Source: Parabacteroides sp.
Lineage (GTDB): Bacteria; Bacteroidota; Bacteroidia; Bacteroidales; Tannerellaceae
Assembly (NCBI GenBank): GCA_028689545.1
Contig: JAQVCX010000006.1
Span: forward strand, 1-64,000
Direction: 5' to 3'
DNA length: 64,000 bases
In this document: in pieces, positions 61,933 through 64,000 of the stretch
Layout of the letters: every line of letters begins with the position of its first letter
How positions within the stretch are numbered: position 1 is the first letter of the stretch
Position numbers and translations under genes: made by a program
The notes under the pieces: model-generated
Told to the model about the DNA's origin: nothing
What the model saw: only the letters and a program-made list of their open reading frames with translations
The model's database searches: none

Positions 61933-63396
61933 ATGTTAAAGCATACGAAGATTGTTGCTACAGTTTCGGACCAGCGCTGCGACGTTGCGTTTGTCGAGGC
62001 GTTATATAAAGCGGGAATGAATGTGGTGCGCCTGAACACGGCTCACATGATGGAAGAGGGGTTGACCCGTGTGGTGGATAACGTCCGTACCGTATCTGAC
62101 CGTATCGGTATCTTGATGGATACGAAAGGGCCGGAAGTACGTACCACGATAACGGTAAACAAGGAACCGATCCCTTTCAAGACAGGAGAGATCGTGAAGG
62201 TAATGGGCAATCCCGACCAGGAAACTTCGCATGATTGTATTTGTGTGTCCTATAAGAATTTCGTGAACGACTTGGTGGTTGGTAGCGACATCCTTATCGA
62301 TGATGGCGATCTGGAGATGAAGGTTACCGAGAAAACCAGCGATTGCTTGCTCTGCGAGATCCAGAACGACGCTACGCTAAACAGCCGCAAAAGCGTGAAC
62401 GTGCCGGGCGTACGTATCAATTTGCCTTCGTTGACGGAGAAAGACCGTAATAATATTCTTTGGGCGATCGAGCATGATCTCGATTTTATCGCTCACTCAT
62501 TTGTTCGCAACAGACAGGATGTATTGGATATCCAACGTATCTTGGACGAGCATAACAGCCCTATCAAGATTATCGCTAAGATCGAGAATCAAGAGGGCGT
62601 GGATAAGATCGACGAGATACTGGAAGTGGCTTATGGTGTCATGATCGCCCGTGGAGACTTGGGTATCGAGGTGCCGGCCGAGAAGATCCCGGGTATCGAG
62701 CTCATGTCGATCCGTAAGTGCGTGGAGGTGAAGAAACCGGTTATCGTGGCTACGCAAATGCTTCATTCCATGATTAACAATCCTCGCCCAACCCGCGCCG
62801 AGGTTACGGATATCGCCAACGCTATTTATTATCGTACGGATGCCTTGATGCTAAGCGGTGAGACGGCTTATGGAAAATATCCGGTCGAGGCGGTACAGAC
62901 CATGACGAAAGTGGCTCGCGAGGCGGAGAAGACGAAACTTGCCGCTAATGATATCCGTGTGCCTATCGAGGGCAATGATCTAGACGTGACTTCTTACTTG
63001 GCGAAACAGGCCGTTAAGTCCTCCTCTAAATTACACGTGAAGGCGATCATCACCGATAGCTACACCGGTCGTACGGCACGTTACCTGGCGGCTTTCCGCG
63101 GAACCGCTACCGTGTTCGCCATTTGCTATAACCCGCGTGTGATGCGCATGTTGGGTCTTTCTTATGGCGTATGGGCGGTTCATCAGCCGTACAACGACAG
63201 CCGTAGAGGATATTTCTACGACGCTTTGAATCAGTTGATCCTTAGCGGACGTATCACGCGTAATGATATGGTGGCCTACTTGAGCGGTAGCTTCGGCGAA
63301 GGAGGCGGTACCAGCTTCCTGGAGATCAACAACGTAGGAAAGGTGTTGGATGTGGAGGCCGGTACGCAATACCAGTTGCCTACCTTTAAAGAATAA
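61933..63396 (+). CDS. pyk: Pyruvate kinase
   Basis: This 487-aa enzyme has MDTKGPEVRT, ARGDLGIEVP and LSGETAYGKYPVEAV motifs. The usual DGTDAVML block reads YRTDALML, a change near the active-site helix. It makes ATP and pyruvate from PEP in glycolysis. Confidence 0.95.
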   Translation: MLKHTKIVATVSDQRCDVAFVEALYKAGMNVVRLNTAHMMEEGLTRVVDNVRTVSDRIGILMDTKGPEVRTTITVNKEPIPFKTGEIVKVMGNPDQETSHDCICVSYKNFVNDLVVGSDILIDDGDLEMKVTEKTSDCLLCEIQNDATLNSRKSVNVPGVRINLPSLTEKDRNNILWAIEHDLDFIAHSFVRNRQDVLDIQRILDEHNSPIKIIAKIENQEGVDKIDEILEVAYGVMIARGDLGIEVPAEKIPGIELMSIRKCVEVKKPVIVATQMLHSMINNPRPTRAEVTDIANAIYYRTDALMLSGETAYGKYPVEAVQTMTKVAREAEKTKLAANDIRVPIEGNDLDVTSYLAKQAVKSSSKLHVKAIITDSYTGRTARYLAAFRGTATVFAICYNPRVMRMLGLSYGVWAVHQPYNDSRRGYFYDALNQLILSGRITRNDMVAYLSGSFGEGGGTSFLEINNVGKVLDVEAGTQYQLPTFKE

Positions 63397-63401
63397 AAGG
63401 T

Positions 63402-64000
63402 ATGTTTACGGGCGAGATTGATGCGTATATCCTTTCCCATATAGACGAAGAGGGGGATTTGCTGTCGGCGTTGAATCGCGACGCCAACGTGAACCTTCTT
63501 CGTCCGCGTATGCTATCCGGGCATTTGCAGGGTAGGATATTGAAGATGTTTTGCCGGATGATGCGTCCGAGAAGAGTCTTGGAGATCGGGACGTACACGT
63601 CTTACGCTACCTTGTGTATGGCGGAAGGTATGGACGAGGGGGCGTTGATCCATACGATCGAGATCAATGACGAGATGGAGGATTTCATCATGAAATATCT
63701 TTCCCGCTCGCCGCATAAGGACAAGGTAAGGGTCCATTTCGGCGACGCGATGGAGATTATCCCCCGTTTGGATGAGACGTTCGATCTGGTTTTTATCGAT
63801 GCCGACAAACGCCTGTATTCCGAGTATTATGATTTGGTATTCCCGATGGTCCGTCCGGGCGGCTTGATTCTCGCGGATAATACGCTTTGGGACGGTAAGG
63901 TGGTGGAAGAAGTGCATCCTTCCGATAAACAAACGAAGGGGATACTGGTTTTTAATGAGAAGATCAAGCAAGACGATCGGGTGGAGAAGGTGATCCTCCC
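63402..64000 (+). CDS. O-methyltransferase (cut by the window edge)
   Basis: ATG 63402 starts a class I methyltransferase of the caffeoyl-CoA O-methyltransferase type: RVLEIGTYTSYATL and DLVFIDADKRLYSEYY. The last codons run off the right edge. The start follows pyk by 5 bp. Substrate unknown. Confidence 0.85.
   Translation, partial: MFTGEIDAYILSHIDEEGDLLSALNRDANVNLLRPRMLSGHLQGRILKMFCRMMRPRRVLEIGTYTSYATLCMAEGMDEGALIHTIEINDEMEDFIMKYLSRSPHKDKVRVHFGDAMEIIPRLDETFDLVFIDADKRLYSEYYDLVFPMVRPGGLILADNTLWDGKVVEEVHPSDKQTKGILVFNEKIKQDDRVEKVIL

Overview
The window is a stretch of a Bacteroidota chromosome, most likely a Parabacteroides close to P. distasonis. That species call is an inference from the gene set (PorX, S41 protease, DUF4374 lipoprotein, CarboxypepD-type TonB receptor, BtgA/BtgB-type mobilisation genes) and from promoter-like TAnnTTTG boxes with no strong Shine-Dalgarno sequences. 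No 16S gene is present to confirm it.

Positions about 183-28940 are one integrated, mobilisable genomic island in the 3' end of a tRNA-Lys(UUU) gene (28924-28996). A 15-bp perfect (19-bp with one mismatch) copy of the tRNA 3' end lies at 183-201, 28.7 kb away, followed by what looks like the tRNA's former terminator. The tyrosine integrase (27461-28681) sits next to the tRNA. From left to right the island holds: (a) a compact same-strand nine-gene defence cluster (791-11582) in which an XRE regulator leads into SIR2-HerA, a KTSC protein, a PD-(D/E)XK-like nuclease and a Wadjet (JetABCD) system; (b) a mobilisation module (11806-14679) with a BtgA-like protein, a BtgB-like relaxase, a decayed second relaxase copy and a hairpin-rich oriT candidate; (c) an RteC-like regulator split by a frameshift; (d) an iron/xenosiderophore-type cargo operon (15540-25658) under a TetR regulator, with two fused ABC exporter-fold half transporters, a DUF4374 lipoprotein, a TonB receptor, a methyltransferase and several small proteins; (e) excisionase-like HTH genes, a DUF3876 gene and the integrase. 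No conjugation apparatus is visible, so transfer would depend on a helper element.

Positions 29066-64000 are ordinary chromosome: an AI-2E-family permease; a PBP4-type carboxypeptidase; a LytS/LytR-like two-component pair joined to a TolC-MacA-MacB efflux operon; a kinase-like gene with an overlapping small ORF; a split chromate-type transporter; ctpA-coaD-parE; an acetyltransferase; an SMP-30-like protein; RNase R; an operon of TonB receptor, MFS permease, hemN and hemG that suggests siderophore or porphyrin import linked to haem synthesis; an isochorismatase-like hydrolase; Imm17-like, tsaE and a HepT/MntA toxin-antitoxin pair; porX; xerD; aroQ; pyk; and a truncated O-methyltransferase at the right edge.

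Several short intergenic arrays stand out on the chromosome: eight 23-bp hairpin units beside the macB permease gene, a 22-bp tandem array between xerD and porX, and 7-bp arrays at the parE-coaD and kinase-regulator junctions. The best candidates for new biology are the composite defence operon and these arrays.
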